This document shows positions 36,595 through 46,310 of a stretch of DNA of 64,000 nucleotides, in pieces (the stretch's first letter is position 1; each line of letters opens with the position of its first letter). The DNA is from Prostheceraeus crozeri. Its lineage: Eukaryota; Platyhelminthes; Polycladida; Euryleptidae. Position numbers and translations under genes: made by a program. The DNA is taken from NCBI GenBank assembly GCA_907163375.1, contig CAJQUW010007073.1:496001-560000 (forward strand). Direction: 5' to 3'. The notes under the pieces are model-generated. The model did no database searches. It was not told the origin of the DNA and worked only from the letters and a program-made list of their open reading frames with translations.

Positions 36595-38580
36595 CTAGAA
36601 TATTGCGCTTCTATATTTTGTGGTGTTTAGCCTCATTTGATTGTTTTTGCACCATACATTCAAATTTGCCGTTTCATTAATAATCAAATTTGTGAGCTCT
36701 TTTGGTTCTTCTGACGTTAAGGGTATAATGAGTGTGAAGTCATCTACATATTTCGCAACTTCTGTGGATGGTGAAGAACTACAGAACGTTCCGACAAAAG
36801 CAGCAAATATCATAGGTCCCAAGACCTGGGTCCCTGGGGCACGCATGTCTTCATTTGAATAGGTTCAGACTTTAAGTTCATTATTTTGAGATGTGCTTAG
36901 CGATCACAAAAATATGACTTGAGCCAGATCAGAAAACCAGTGGGGAAACCCAACTCATGGAATCTTTCTAGAACAAGACGGGGATCAATACAGTCAAATG
37001 CATTACTTAAGTCGTACCTCTAGATAGCACTACCAAAATATTTTCGTTCATCAAAAAACTTAGATGCTGTGTGAACTGTACGCATCAACGCTGTTGTAGT
37101 TGATGCACCGGGTCTGAAACCATGGTGATTTTGTCAAAATACATCGAGAAAAATTGACTTCGTTTTTCGTAGGATAAGTTTCTCCATTATCTTTGCAGTT
37201 GTTGATTTAGGTAACGCATCTGTTCCTTACTCAGTGGGTAAGTTTTAGGAACTGGTAGAAGCATTGTATATTCCCATTCTTGTGGCATTGCCCGATTTTT
37301 GATAAATTTGTTTAAAATCATTGATAATGGTGTTGACAGAATTTCAGCTAATTCTTTATAAACTCTCGTTGTCATGGAATCTCCGGTGGCTTTCCTGGTA
37401 TCAACCATTTGAAGACTTTTCAAAACCTCCTGGGGTGAAATGAATGCAGTCTAATCATCGTCAGGAATATCAAAGGTTGACACTGGCTCTGAAATAGCAC
37501 TGTTATACGATAAAGAAATACCAAATGTTCCAACAAACGTCCAACTGACCCATGATCTGCAGTTAGTTTAATTAAAGGATCTTGATGATTTTGCCTTTGA
37601 TTTAAAACCACCCTCCACGTTCCGTTTACGGACGACGTACATTTTTCTGCCCATATCTTCTTTGCTCGAGGCACTTCCATTTTCACTTTTGCTTTCAAAT
37701 GGTTATATAAACTCCAATTACGCGCTCTGTAGGCCGCCCATCGATCATTTATCAATTTCTTCATCAATGGAGTTATCCATTCCTTATCCGATCCCGAGAT
37801 GGGGACATATGTGCATGGAAGACACATGTTTATCAGATAAGACACCTGCTGTTGAAAGGCATGCCACTGAGAGTCCACGTTATCAGAAGAATTTAATAAT
37901 GAGACCCAATTAACTTGACAAGCCACATGAAACAGATAGGCCAAGTTAGACTGTAGAAAATCACAAACTTTGTGAAGCCTTATCGAATTATGAATGTCAG
38001 TAGGAATCAAGTTCTTTGGTGAACAAGTTAACATTAAATGATCTGCTGTGGCAATAGGGGAATCATAGGTTATACAAACGCTGTCATAAATAGCAAAGAT
38101 CGTTTGAAACAACAATATGATCAAGTACATTATTCTTCCGTTTAGACTTCTGGACAAGATCCACAAAATCCAATTCATCAGATAAGTTTCCGATCTTAAA
38201 TGATTAAAATCGCCTACAACAAGAGTACTGTACGAAAGCTTTGAACATAATAAATCGTCAATGATATCAAGTATTAAAGTATGCGCATCAGAAAGTACAT
38301 CTGATGTACATTGAGGTGGCATGTATATACATAGAAGAAACATCTTCAAAGTAGAAATATCAATGACAAGAAAGTCAATGTCATTTATGACGGCATAATT
38401 ATGAGTTACATCAACAAATGAATATGATGAATGTAAATATATCGCTACTCCACCTCCTCTACGGCATGACCGATCAGATCTGCACATGTAAAAACCAGGT
38501 ATGCTCACGAGAGAAGATTCTACACTGGAGTTCTGCGATGTTTCTGTCAAACATACAATCGATGCCTTTTTTAAATGCAC
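36595..38580 (-). pseudogene. LINE C ORF2: endonuclease and reverse transcriptase remnant
   Basis: 38580-37420 encodes an exonuclease-endonuclease-phosphatase domain: SIVCLTETSQNS, then RRGGGVAIYLHSS, FLLCIYMPPQC, STLVVGDFNH and ADHLMLTCS. 37423-37187 holds the start of the polymerase: RKATGDSMTTRVYKELAE with PQEWEYTMLLPVPKTYP. 36846-36595 holds the catalytic region VLGPMIFAAFV and KYVDDFTLI, then NNQMRLNTTK. Different frames mean several frameshifts. About 200 residues of thumb and C-terminus are absent. The group is CR1/L2/Jockey-like; no finer call is made. Confidence 0.8.
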
Positions 38581-38600
38581 ACACAGGATCAGTTAATATA

Positions 38601-40010
38601 TACTCAGTGACAAAAAGAATGAAACAAGTCCTGATATGAATACTTATGACTTAAACTTGGTTGTACTGTACGTTTGTTTGTTGTTTGTAAAAGGAGAACT
38701 CGAATGCTTTACTCAAAAACATTTAATTTGATACTCATGATTTTATCAACTTAAGTTAGAAACGGGTGTGACCACCGCGAGCATCCAAACAGGCATCGAT
38801 GCGTGAGGGCATGGATGAGCACAGTCGCTGGATGAATGCCAGGTCTAAGAGGTTCCACTGCTCGATCAGTCTGTCGGCCAACATCTTCAAAGACACTGGT
38901 GGGTGGTTGTACCTCTCCCTCACTCTGCGACCAAGTTCATCCCAGCAGTGCTCGATGGGGGAGAGGTCGGGAGAACGTGAGGGCCATTCCAAGGTTGGGA
39001 TTCCACTGCTTGCTATCCTGTTAGAGACCACTGAAGCGCGATGGGGCTTTGCGTTGTCATCCTGAAAAATCAATTGATTCGATGTCACTGCTGGAACCAC
39101 GACCGGTGTCACGATCTCGTCGGCATATCGCTGTCCTGTCAATGTTCCTTTCACTACGATTGCTGGTGTTTTTCCATTGTGCCAGATACCGGCCCAAACC
39201 ATGTCACTACCGCCGCCGTAGCGGTCGTGTTCTTTGACGCAACATGGAGCAAATCGTTCACTTGGCAAGCGATGAACACGGATTCGACCATCGTTGAAAT
39301 CGAGAGTAAACCTCGATTCATCAGTCCAGAGCACACGTTCCCACTGACTGTCACTCCACGACTGATGACCTTGACACCACGTCACTCGTCTCCTTCGATG
39401 TTCCAGGCTCAGCGGAATTCTCACAGCGGGTCGTCGAAACTATATATATAAACTATACCAACTTCTCGCAATCTTCGATATGCAGTTCGAACGCTACAGG
39501 CAACGTTCCCAGCAACCTTCCAGTACACAATTAGCTTCGGGACGGACACAAATCTGTTTCTTTTAGCAGCTAAAACTAAGTGTGCATCTGTGCGCTTGGT
39601 TGATACCCTTGGTCTTCCTGATCCGTTCTTCTTTTCCACATTTCCTTCTGCTTTCCAACGACACCGCCACCTCCATACAACGACCCTTGAAATTTTCAAT
39701 TCTTTCGCAACAGTTGTAGAACTTTGCCCACAACGCATCATCCCAATTGCCATTTCTCTGGTAAAGTTTTCGTGCGCCATTTCATAAGTCAAATCTGGTC
39801 AGCAGTAGGTGGTGATTCTGTTCAACTTCTAGCTGTTACTGTGATCAATATCAAATTTTGAAATTTGATGGTCCTATATCATTTCCCTTATCATATGGAG
39901 TTCAATGGTGATACATAGAAAGCGAGATATCATCTCAAACCATAGAAAAAATGAAACAAACTTCCATTCAAGTCAATGATAGTTGGTTTCATTATTTATG
40001 TCAGTGAGTA
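38601..40010 (-). mobile_element. Tc1-like element inserted in LINE C
   Basis: Terminal inverted repeats start TACTCAGTGACA at 38601 and, on the other side, the complement of TACTCACTGACA ending at 40010. A matching AATGAAAC block lies just inside each end. TA sits at both borders; the TATA context leaves a two-base ambiguity. At 1410 bp this is a normal size. It carries one transposase with a single frameshift. Confidence 0.85.
38756..39780 (-). pseudogene. Tc1-family transposase (DD34E), one frameshift
   Basis: From ATG 39780 the N-terminal frame gives MAHENFTREMAIGMM, helix-turn-helix residues and the GSGRPRVSTKRTD hook. After a frameshift near 39424, beside a TA-rich run, the second frame gives RIPLSLEHRRRRVTWCQ and the catalytic core: VLWTDESRF, LIFQDDNAKPHRA and SPDLSPIEHCWDELG. 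By count 34 residues separate the second Asp from the Glu, the Tc1 DD34E signature. The C-terminus CLDARGGHTRF is typical of the family. Confidence 0.9.
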
Positions 40011-40078
40011 TATTTTGGACAAAAGTGATTGTACATTGAGCAAACAAATGATCGGGTATGAAGTCTGATTGTTATTGT

Positions 40079-40871
40079 TTAAAACCCTAACTGAAAATTT
40101 TGGCTGCCAGTGTCAACCTGTACAATTTTGCCGTTTCGAATAGTGACATTTTCACCCTTTTCACGTCTTTTCTTTAGTTCTTGCCTCAGTTTGTGGTTCA
40201 GCTCTCTTTCCATATCTTGATCTGGCTTCATGAAGACATTTTTGAATGTAGCGTTATTTTTTAACTTCTTGGAGTTCCGAAGTATAGCGCTACGTGTCAT
40301 TTGATTTGGACATTTTAATCGTATGAGACGTGGTTTCATTCCACCTCTTGTAATATATCCGATTCGAGAGCAATCAGACACATAAAGCCTTTCACATTCA
40401 AGAGCTTCTACAATTTCTTCAACTTTTTTCATATCTGAAACTGTGCGCTCAGATAATGTGTTGACGTGACATGATCTTTAGGTACTCTGATGTTATGAGA
40501 TAATCACGTTTATGAAGCCTTTGTACTGCTTCGCTAATTGTTTCTTTACTGTCTGGCCTAATGGGAGCATTCGAGGGATACTCATTTAGTATATCGTGAG
40601 CCTGTTCCAATTTCTCACATCTATGTTTCAACTATTCATATTTTTCTTTCAGATCTTCATAGCTCATGATTATAATATCCATCTTGTGACTCAATGGTTG
40701 AATGTGTTTTCGAAGCTGTGCTTCTAGGTCATCCTGTAAATGTAGTACTGAAGTATCAGATTTTGTTGACATTTCAGTCGAGATATGTTCTTTATATTGG
40801 TTTTTCAAATAAGCTAACGCTATGCCTTTCTTAGGAACATTATTGCGCTTGCAAAGCTCCGCTTCTGACAT
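40079..40871 (-). pseudogene. LINE C ORF1 (RRM-like/coiled-coil)
   Basis: ATG at 40871 begins MSEAELCKRNNVPKKGIALA. A helical, charged stretch follows. The last third has SRIGYITRGGMKPRLIRLKC, ILRNSKKLKN, FKNVFMKPDQD and ENVTIRNGKIV, the RRM-type pattern of ORF1 proteins of CR1/Daphne-like LINEs. One in-frame stop (after about 79 codons) and one frameshift (between 40449 and 40432) break it. ORF1 proteins of this type coat the LINE RNA. Confidence 0.75.
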
Positions 40872-40894
40872 TGAAAGTACACTTAACAGAGAAG

Positions 40895-41080
40895 CTAAAA
40901 CCCCCTCTGCAATTCTCTTCTGCTTAGAGAAGAAAATCTCGTGCGCGAAGCTTCATGAACAGAGGTCAACCATCTCACGATCGCTGGCTGTCAGAGACGC
41001 ACAAGGCGCATGTCAGATGAACTAAATTAGACCCTTTGTTGGTCTTATTCGCATGTTTATATTGAACAACAAAGGTCAAT
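40895..41080 (-). repeat. LINE C 5' UTR copy (left member of inverted pair)
   Basis: The stretch from AAAACCCCCTCTGC to ACAACAAAGGTCAA is the reverse complement of 44269-44726 apart from a 255-bp insert there and scattered substitutions. It ends just before the ORF1 start codon. Confidence 0.82.
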
Positions 41081-41159
41081 TGATATCTAATTAACCGATA
41101 TATAAATGAAATCAATCAACTTGATAATACTGATCTTGGTCTTGACTCTTGAGTTGATC

Positions 41160-41505
41160 ATGGTGCGTCACATGACTAGAGAAGAAATGTTACGGGCAGT
41201 TGGGATGGCTGAAGCAGGGGACGACAATTCCCCACCATACCGAGCGGCTTCTGTTCGTGAGCTGAAGGAGGAGCTGGGCATCTGAACTCTGGCCCTCCAG
41301 ATCCCCATGCATGAACACCATCGAGCATGTCTGGGATCTCATGAAGAGGAGGATCCATCAACACAATCACCCTTCTCAAAATGCCAATGAACTCAGGGAA
41401 GCTATCGCGGAGGCTTGGCAACAACTTCCTCAGGTGATTATCAACCGACTCCTGCTCAGCATGACACGACGCGTGGCTGCTCTTCTCCGTGTCCGGGGAG
41501 CATAA
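41160..41505 (+). pseudogene. Internally deleted Tc1-like transposase remnant
   Basis: 41160-41283 gives MVRHMTREEMLRAVGMAEAG, like a Tc1 N-terminus. Shortly after comes WPSRSPCMNTIEHVWDLMKR, then IAEAWQQLPQVIINRLLLSM and ALLRVRGA, which is the Tc1 C-terminus with the catalytic Glu. The whole central catalytic part is missing. No terminal repeats were found. It is a different Tc1 lineage from the two complete neighbours. Confidence 0.7.
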
Positions 41506-41651
41506 ACACGTTACTGACTTTCAGTATCAGCTGTACACGTAATTTTCATTAATGAGCGTTGACTTTCTGGATAAGATCATTATTTTCTCTTTCATATTGA
41601 TTGCATGGGGCAGGGCTGCAGCGACTCTAATTATACAATTAATCCGTCAAT

Positions 41652-42492
41652 ACTACTAGTAGTAGTAGCGTTTATTTGCAATAATTAAAAATCACAAGGT
41701 ACAAAGAATGTAAGAAATACAAAAGCAATGAAAGGTAACATTACGAACAAATGCAAAACAGCTTAAAAAATCAAATTCTAATTTGAAGCTGCTGAATACA
41801 TAATGCAGTGGCCCAGGGTAGAAAAGAACACGAACGCCGCTGAGTGAGAGACAGCGGAGCTCTCAACAAACGTGAAAAGGGCAGTCTCTCAGGAACATGA
41901 CGATTTAGTGGATGATGCTGATTAGATTCCGACTTAAACAAAAGCTTCACGGCAGCTTTGCTAAACCTTAGCGAAATTGTTGGAAATCCACTGCAAGTAC
42001 AGGAGTCGTTACAAATTAACCGATGGCTCCGTTTCTGAAAACGTTCAAACTTATTTAAAAGGAATACAGGAAGACAGATGTAACTATCGAATGATAAATC
42101 ATAATCAGATTTTCTTTGGAAATGTTGAACTTAAGACATCGGATGATATGCAGTCTTTGAGATGCCGTCCTAATAACGGCGGCAACTTGAAGATCCCATT
42201 TCATATTGCAATCAAAAATGAATCCAAGGATTTTAAAAGAGTCCACGATTTTGAAACCCGTATTAACATCAATAGCATTATCACGTGATCGCTGAACACA
42301 TAACTGGTAACATTTCTGTAGATTAAGAGTCAATCCAACACTTTCGAAAACAGCTTTACATTTATCGATATGCACAAGAGAAGACTGATGGTTTATTAAA
42401 GGTTCGATAATAGTAACATCATCAGCGTACTTAATACATGTAATAGTGCGTGAATAGTACTCACAAAAAACTAATGTTAGAATTCCTTGCAT
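41652..42492 (-). mobile_element. 5'-truncated LINE 3' end (LINE D)
   Basis: On the minus strand 42492-42055 encodes the end of a reverse transcriptase: KYADDVTIIEPL, CKAVFESVGLTLNLQKCYQL, FKILGFIFDCNMKWD and SVFLYSF. The frame then decays toward a TAG/TAC trinucleotide tail at 41652-41668, the usual 3' tail of such LINEs. It is more distant from LINEs B and E than they are from each other. Confidence 0.75.
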
Positions 42493-42599
42493 GAATCAGA
42501 TAACATGCATAACAAGGAAATAACATAATTTTAGCCGATAAACACTCATGCAAACATGCGTTACCTTTAGATGTTTTATTGAAATACTTAATCATTATG

Positions 42600-44254
42600 C
42601 AGTCCGTTTCATAAAAAGTGGATCATCCTAAAATTTGACTAAATAAAACATAAGTATGATACAGAAAGCATTTTCATGTTATTTCATGTCCCTAATATAT
42701 TTAAATGTCCTTATATAATCTGATAAGCTATGATACAGTAACGGTTCTCAAGAAGCTAATATTTTGTGGTCCTATCCTTATTGTCAATGACATTACCAAT
42801 TCGTCTAGGCATTGATTCGATGACATCGTTGATTTTTGACTGATCTAACTTTCTCCACTCTCTTTTTAACAGTGACGTAAGTTGTGATACGCCATCTGTA
42901 GGTAGCAGTGAACGACGAACGCTACGTTTTAGAATACTCCATGCATTTTCTATGGGATTCAGATCAGAATAACGAGCTGGCCAAGATAATGTCCTAAGCC
43001 CTAATTGAGACTTGCATAAGTTGACTCTACTACTCCTGTGACACGTAGCATTATCATCCATAAATAACCAAGTCGATGGATCACCAAGTTGATCTGTCAT
43101 TTGGCCAATGTTCATTCGTAAAACATTCACATAGCGTTCAGAATTCATGGTTCCTTGCTGTATGTGAAGTTCAGAGCGGCCATTGGTCCAAATGCCAGCC
43201 CAAATCAGTATAGTCGCACCACCTTGTACCCGGGGACGATGTAAATGTCTCGGAATTTCCTGATCAGATTTTATCCATAATCTCAATCGACCATCACTAT
43301 CCTTCAGACGGACTGATGCCTCATCAGACCAGACAACCCGATCCCATTGATTTCGCCAGTGACAATGACTCATTGCCCATCTGAGACGTCTTTTTGTATG
43401 CTGATCTGATAAGTCGATGTGAAAAGGCCTCTTACAGCTCTTGAAATTCGACTCAATAAGTCTTCTACGAATAGTGAACTTCGAAATAGACGAGTCTAGT
43501 GCAGCCATCTCAGTTAACGAGAGACTTGGATCAACTTTAACAAATCTCAAAATTAGGCGGTCTCTACGTTTGGATGTTTTGCGTGGACGGCCAGAGCCCT
43601 CTTTACGACAAAGTCGAAAATCATCATTATGCCATCGATGCACATTTGCGTAAGGGACATTTAGTCGCTTGCTTGTAGCTCGCAAAGAAAACCCTAGTTC
43701 TAGCAAGGCTGACACTTTGCCTTTTGTGAATGCGATCTCGTTATTGTTCATTAGTGCTTTGTGTTGTTTTCAACCGGCAAGAGATAGATTTTTAGCTGAA
43801 AGCAATCAGGAGTGCTGCCAACACCACCGCAACGAAGTCAGGAAGCTATGGAACATGAAGTCCAGTTAATCACATGTAGCAGTTACATTATTGTTGATGA
43901 GTAATGGTGCTATACTGGTTCTGATTGACCGATTTTCTTTATTTTTGTTTTGCTTGATAGCCATTGGCTTGTAGAACAACATATTACATAACAAAGGAAA
44001 CAAATGTAATTTTATAAGAGTGAGGTATGATTTTGTGCAACATTGCTAAATGAAGATCAAATTATCTACTACTTTTTTATCTATAACAGGCAAACAACTC
44101 AATATTCATGCTTGAAATTTCCAACAATGATATTAGTAAGCACAACTGACATATCTTCCAAATTTCAGAGAAATTCGTTCAAGTTTGGCGGAGTTAGACA
44201 AAGTTGAAGTTAAGGCGATGTTCAAGGGTGATCCATTTTTTATGAAACAATCTG
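42600..44254 (-). mobile_element. Tc1-like element with intact transposase
   Basis: The terminal inverted repeats of about 30 bp match at 25 positions: CAGTCCGTTTCATAAAAAG at 42600, and the complement of CAGATTGTTTCATAAAAAA ending at 44254. TA follows the right end; the left neighbour is TG preceded by TA, so one side of the duplication is altered. The single gene inside is open from start to stop. Confidence 0.82.
42756..43751 (-). CDS. Tc1-family transposase, intact DD34E
   Basis: 331 aa from ATG 43751, the normal length for Tc1 transposases. Residues about 1-120 hold the paired helix-turn-helix region: KVSALLELGFSLRATSKRLN, then a KEGSGRPRKTSKRRDR hook. The catalytic core follows with VVWSDEASVRL, WLFMDDNATCHRSS and YSDLNPIENAWSILKR; the second Asp and the Glu are 34 residues apart. 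It would cut and paste its own element at TA sites in the nucleus. No stop or frameshift is visible, in contrast to the neighbours, so this copy is comparatively young, though the terminal repeats have diverged a little. Confidence 0.9.
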   Translation of the reverse strand: MNNNEIAFTKGKVSALLELGFSLRATSKRLNVPYANVHRWHNDDFRLCRKEGSGRPRKTSKRRDRLILRFVKVDPSLSLTEMAALDSSISKFTIRRRLIESNFKSCKRPFHIDLSDQHTKRRLRWAMSHCHWRNQWDRVVWSDEASVRLKDSDGRLRLWIKSDQEIPRHLHRPRVQGGATILIWAGIWTNGRSELHIQQGTMNSERYVNVLRMNIGQMTDQLGDPSTWLFMDDNATCHRSSRVNLCKSQLGLRTLSWPARYSDLNPIENAWSILKRSVRRSLLPTDGVSQLTSLLKREWRKLDQSKINDVIESMPRRIGNVIDNKDRTTKY

Positions 44255-44268
44255 TACATTTGATGTAT

Positions 44269-44726
44269 TGACCTTTGTTGTTCAATATAAACATGCGAAT
44301 AAGACCAACAAAAGGTCTAATTTAGTTCATCTGACATGCGCCGTGTGCGTCTCTGACAGCCAACGGTCGTGAGATGGTTGATCTCTGTTCACGAAGCTTC
44401 GCGGACGAGATTTTCTTCTCTAGCAGAAACATAGAAATTGACAACAATAAAACCTCTAGAATGGAAATTAAGCTTCATGCAATGCACAATAACGGCACAT
44501 AAATCGCACGCATTTTCACTTAGATGCACCTGCCAACGTCTGTATCATTGGGTTAGAATCAGTCACATGAGTAAATCGAAGCTTTTAATTGGTTCTTCAT
44601 GCCCCAACTTAGTTCCCCCGGATGTGCCGCGACCTTGAGTCAATTTCCATTCTAGCGAACTTCAGATAAACAGTTTATTTCTATGAGCAGAAGAGAATTG
44701 CAGAGGGGGGTTTTAACTTCTGTAAA
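44269..44726 (+). repeat. LINE C 5' UTR copy (right member), split by a MITE
   Basis: It starts TTGACCTTTGTTGTTC and matches the complement of 40895-41080 through GAGATTTTCTTCTCTAGCAGAA. It resumes after the insert at AGAATTGCAGAGGGGGG and stops at 44726, before the ORF1 start would be reached. No LINE coding sequence follows. A 5'-only LINE fragment is unusual, since retrotransposed copies normally lose the 5' end. Confidence 0.8.
44431..44685. mobile_element. hAT-type MITE, 255 bp, with 8-bp target duplication
   Basis: The ends are CATAGAAAT and its complement, and a second inverted block, CTAGAATGGAAATT, lies 20-30 bp inside. The flanks are AGCAGAAA (44423-44430) and AGCAGAAG (44686-44693), seven of eight equal. 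The empty site is visible in the inverted 5' UTR copy at 40.9 kb, which confirms the borders. It has no coding capacity. An 8-bp duplication points to hAT mobilisation. Confidence 0.85.
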
Positions 44727-45324
44727 AGGTATATCAGTTATTGACGCCATTTGTTAGATTGCAATTATTACAAGCCCGTCTCGTGATTTCCAACGCAATT
44801 CTTGTCGTGAATGAAGACAAGGTTATGTTGTACTGACGTATGGCCACACGTAATCAAAAATCAATAATTAAGATTTTCACGTTGTGGGTATGTTTCCATC
44901 AAGCAGCAGATAACAGCTGATCAATTCAGGACTGACAATTCCATACCCCACATACACGAGCCACAACAACGAATATGATGATCGAGTGACACTGATCGAA
45001 GCTTGCGTTTCACAGAATGCTAAATATAGCAACAATGAATGAGAAATTCCACTCTGAATCGACACTGTTGAGAGGTATTCAATCTTGAAGACAATGAATA
45101 TCACAAATCCACGATGTACATACAATGTATTGGAATTTCAGTTGCGACTTGTGACAGATCTTTTTTTCTCGTGTATCTCTGCCCTTGCTTCCCCTCCTTG
45201 CAGTGAAAAGGGAATAGCACATAGGCAAACAAATATGTCTAACTCCTTACTGATAAAATCACTAGATTATCAAATATATACAAAACATAATTTATATATA
45301 CATATAGTTAGTTTCTGAGAAATA
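44727..45324. other. No recognisable gene
   Basis: Short frames only on both strands. No repeat ends seen. Confidence 0.5.
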
Positions 45325-46310
45325 AGCAAGGAATCTACGAAAACAACATTCAAAATTCTTCAAAGACAGAAGTTCTCGAGATAATTTTATCTGCGAGCTG
45401 GCAGGCGATTCACCCTTCCTCAGACACAGCAAATTGAGAATGAATGAATAATTAATTGGTGCATATAACACACAAAAGCTAAGTACATATGACGTTGAAT
45501 AACACGTTGCCCTAATATCCACCACCTGCGACACTATCTTTGCGCAATGTTATTGTAGACATTACAAAAGCAAATAAAAACGCATTTAATTAAATTATAT
45601 GCCTGGTATACATAAGCAAATTCAAGGCGTGGCAAAGAATGTTGGATTGAAGGTGCGATGTTCTAGATCCCAGTCTCTGGGAGATGCCGTCAGCCATCCG
45701 AAGGTGGACAAGGCAGATATCATGGAAAGAAGAGGAGCGATTCATCAACAGAAGTGTGGAAACTGACAAATGTTGTGTGGGCGAGGCGTCACAAAAAGCA
45801 GGGGTGAGGAAGAAAGAGCATGAATACGCGTGAGATGAATCCTCAATCGGTTAACAGTGAACAGTATCACAAGCTTGGTCACCGGCCCGGATTTGATACA
45901 TTCGAAGTCATCAGAACAGTGAAGGATGGGACGAATAGAAGAAACACGTGTCCTCAGCAGCCAACACTTTTAACAGAGACAGTGGCTTTTCGATTGACCG
46001 GTGTTGGAGCATTTCAAATTTATACATTACTTATAATGTGGTAGCCAGTAGTCATTTTAGTTTTTATAATTTGCTTCTGGAATACATTACATAATAGCAT
46101 AGCGCAAAGATAGTGTCAGTGTTGGTGGATAGTAGAGTAACGTGTTATTCAACGTGATGTGGACTTGGTTTTTATGTGTTATGTGTACTATTTTACGTTT
46201 TATTCATTCTCAACTTACTGTGCTTGAGGAAGGATGTATCACCTAAGATAACTTTGGTCTTTGAAGAACTTTCATTGGGAATAATTGTCTGGATTCTCGA
46301 GAAGGAAATA
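45325..46310. repeat. Foldback element with diverged ~240-bp arms
   Basis: The arms at about 45325-45570 and 46075-46310 are reverse complements with many differences. Shared blocks: TTCTTCAAAGAC, CCTTCCTCA, TTGAGAATGAAT, CGTTGAATAACACGTT, ATCCACCA and GACACTATCTTTGCGC. The 500-bp spacer shows no convincing gene. It is older than the other foldbacks by its divergence. Confidence 0.7.

Larger units (their letters stand above)
36595..41080 (-). mobile_element. LINE with ORF1 and ORF2, split by a Tc1 element (LINE C)
   Basis: On the minus strand the order is 5' UTR (about 41080-40872), ORF1 (40871-40079), then ORF2 (38580 down to 36595). The Tc1 element at 38601-40010 sits between the ORFs. ORF2 ends soon after the polymerase catalytic motif, so the 3' part is missing, and no tail is seen at 36595. 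Endonuclease and polymerase segments are frameshifted. The 5' UTR has a second, inverted copy at 44269-44726. Confidence 0.82.

Noticed and set aside
45820-46044. 74-codon frame starting MNTREMNPQSVNS
   Set aside because: It lies in the spacer of a foldback repeat and has no homology signal.
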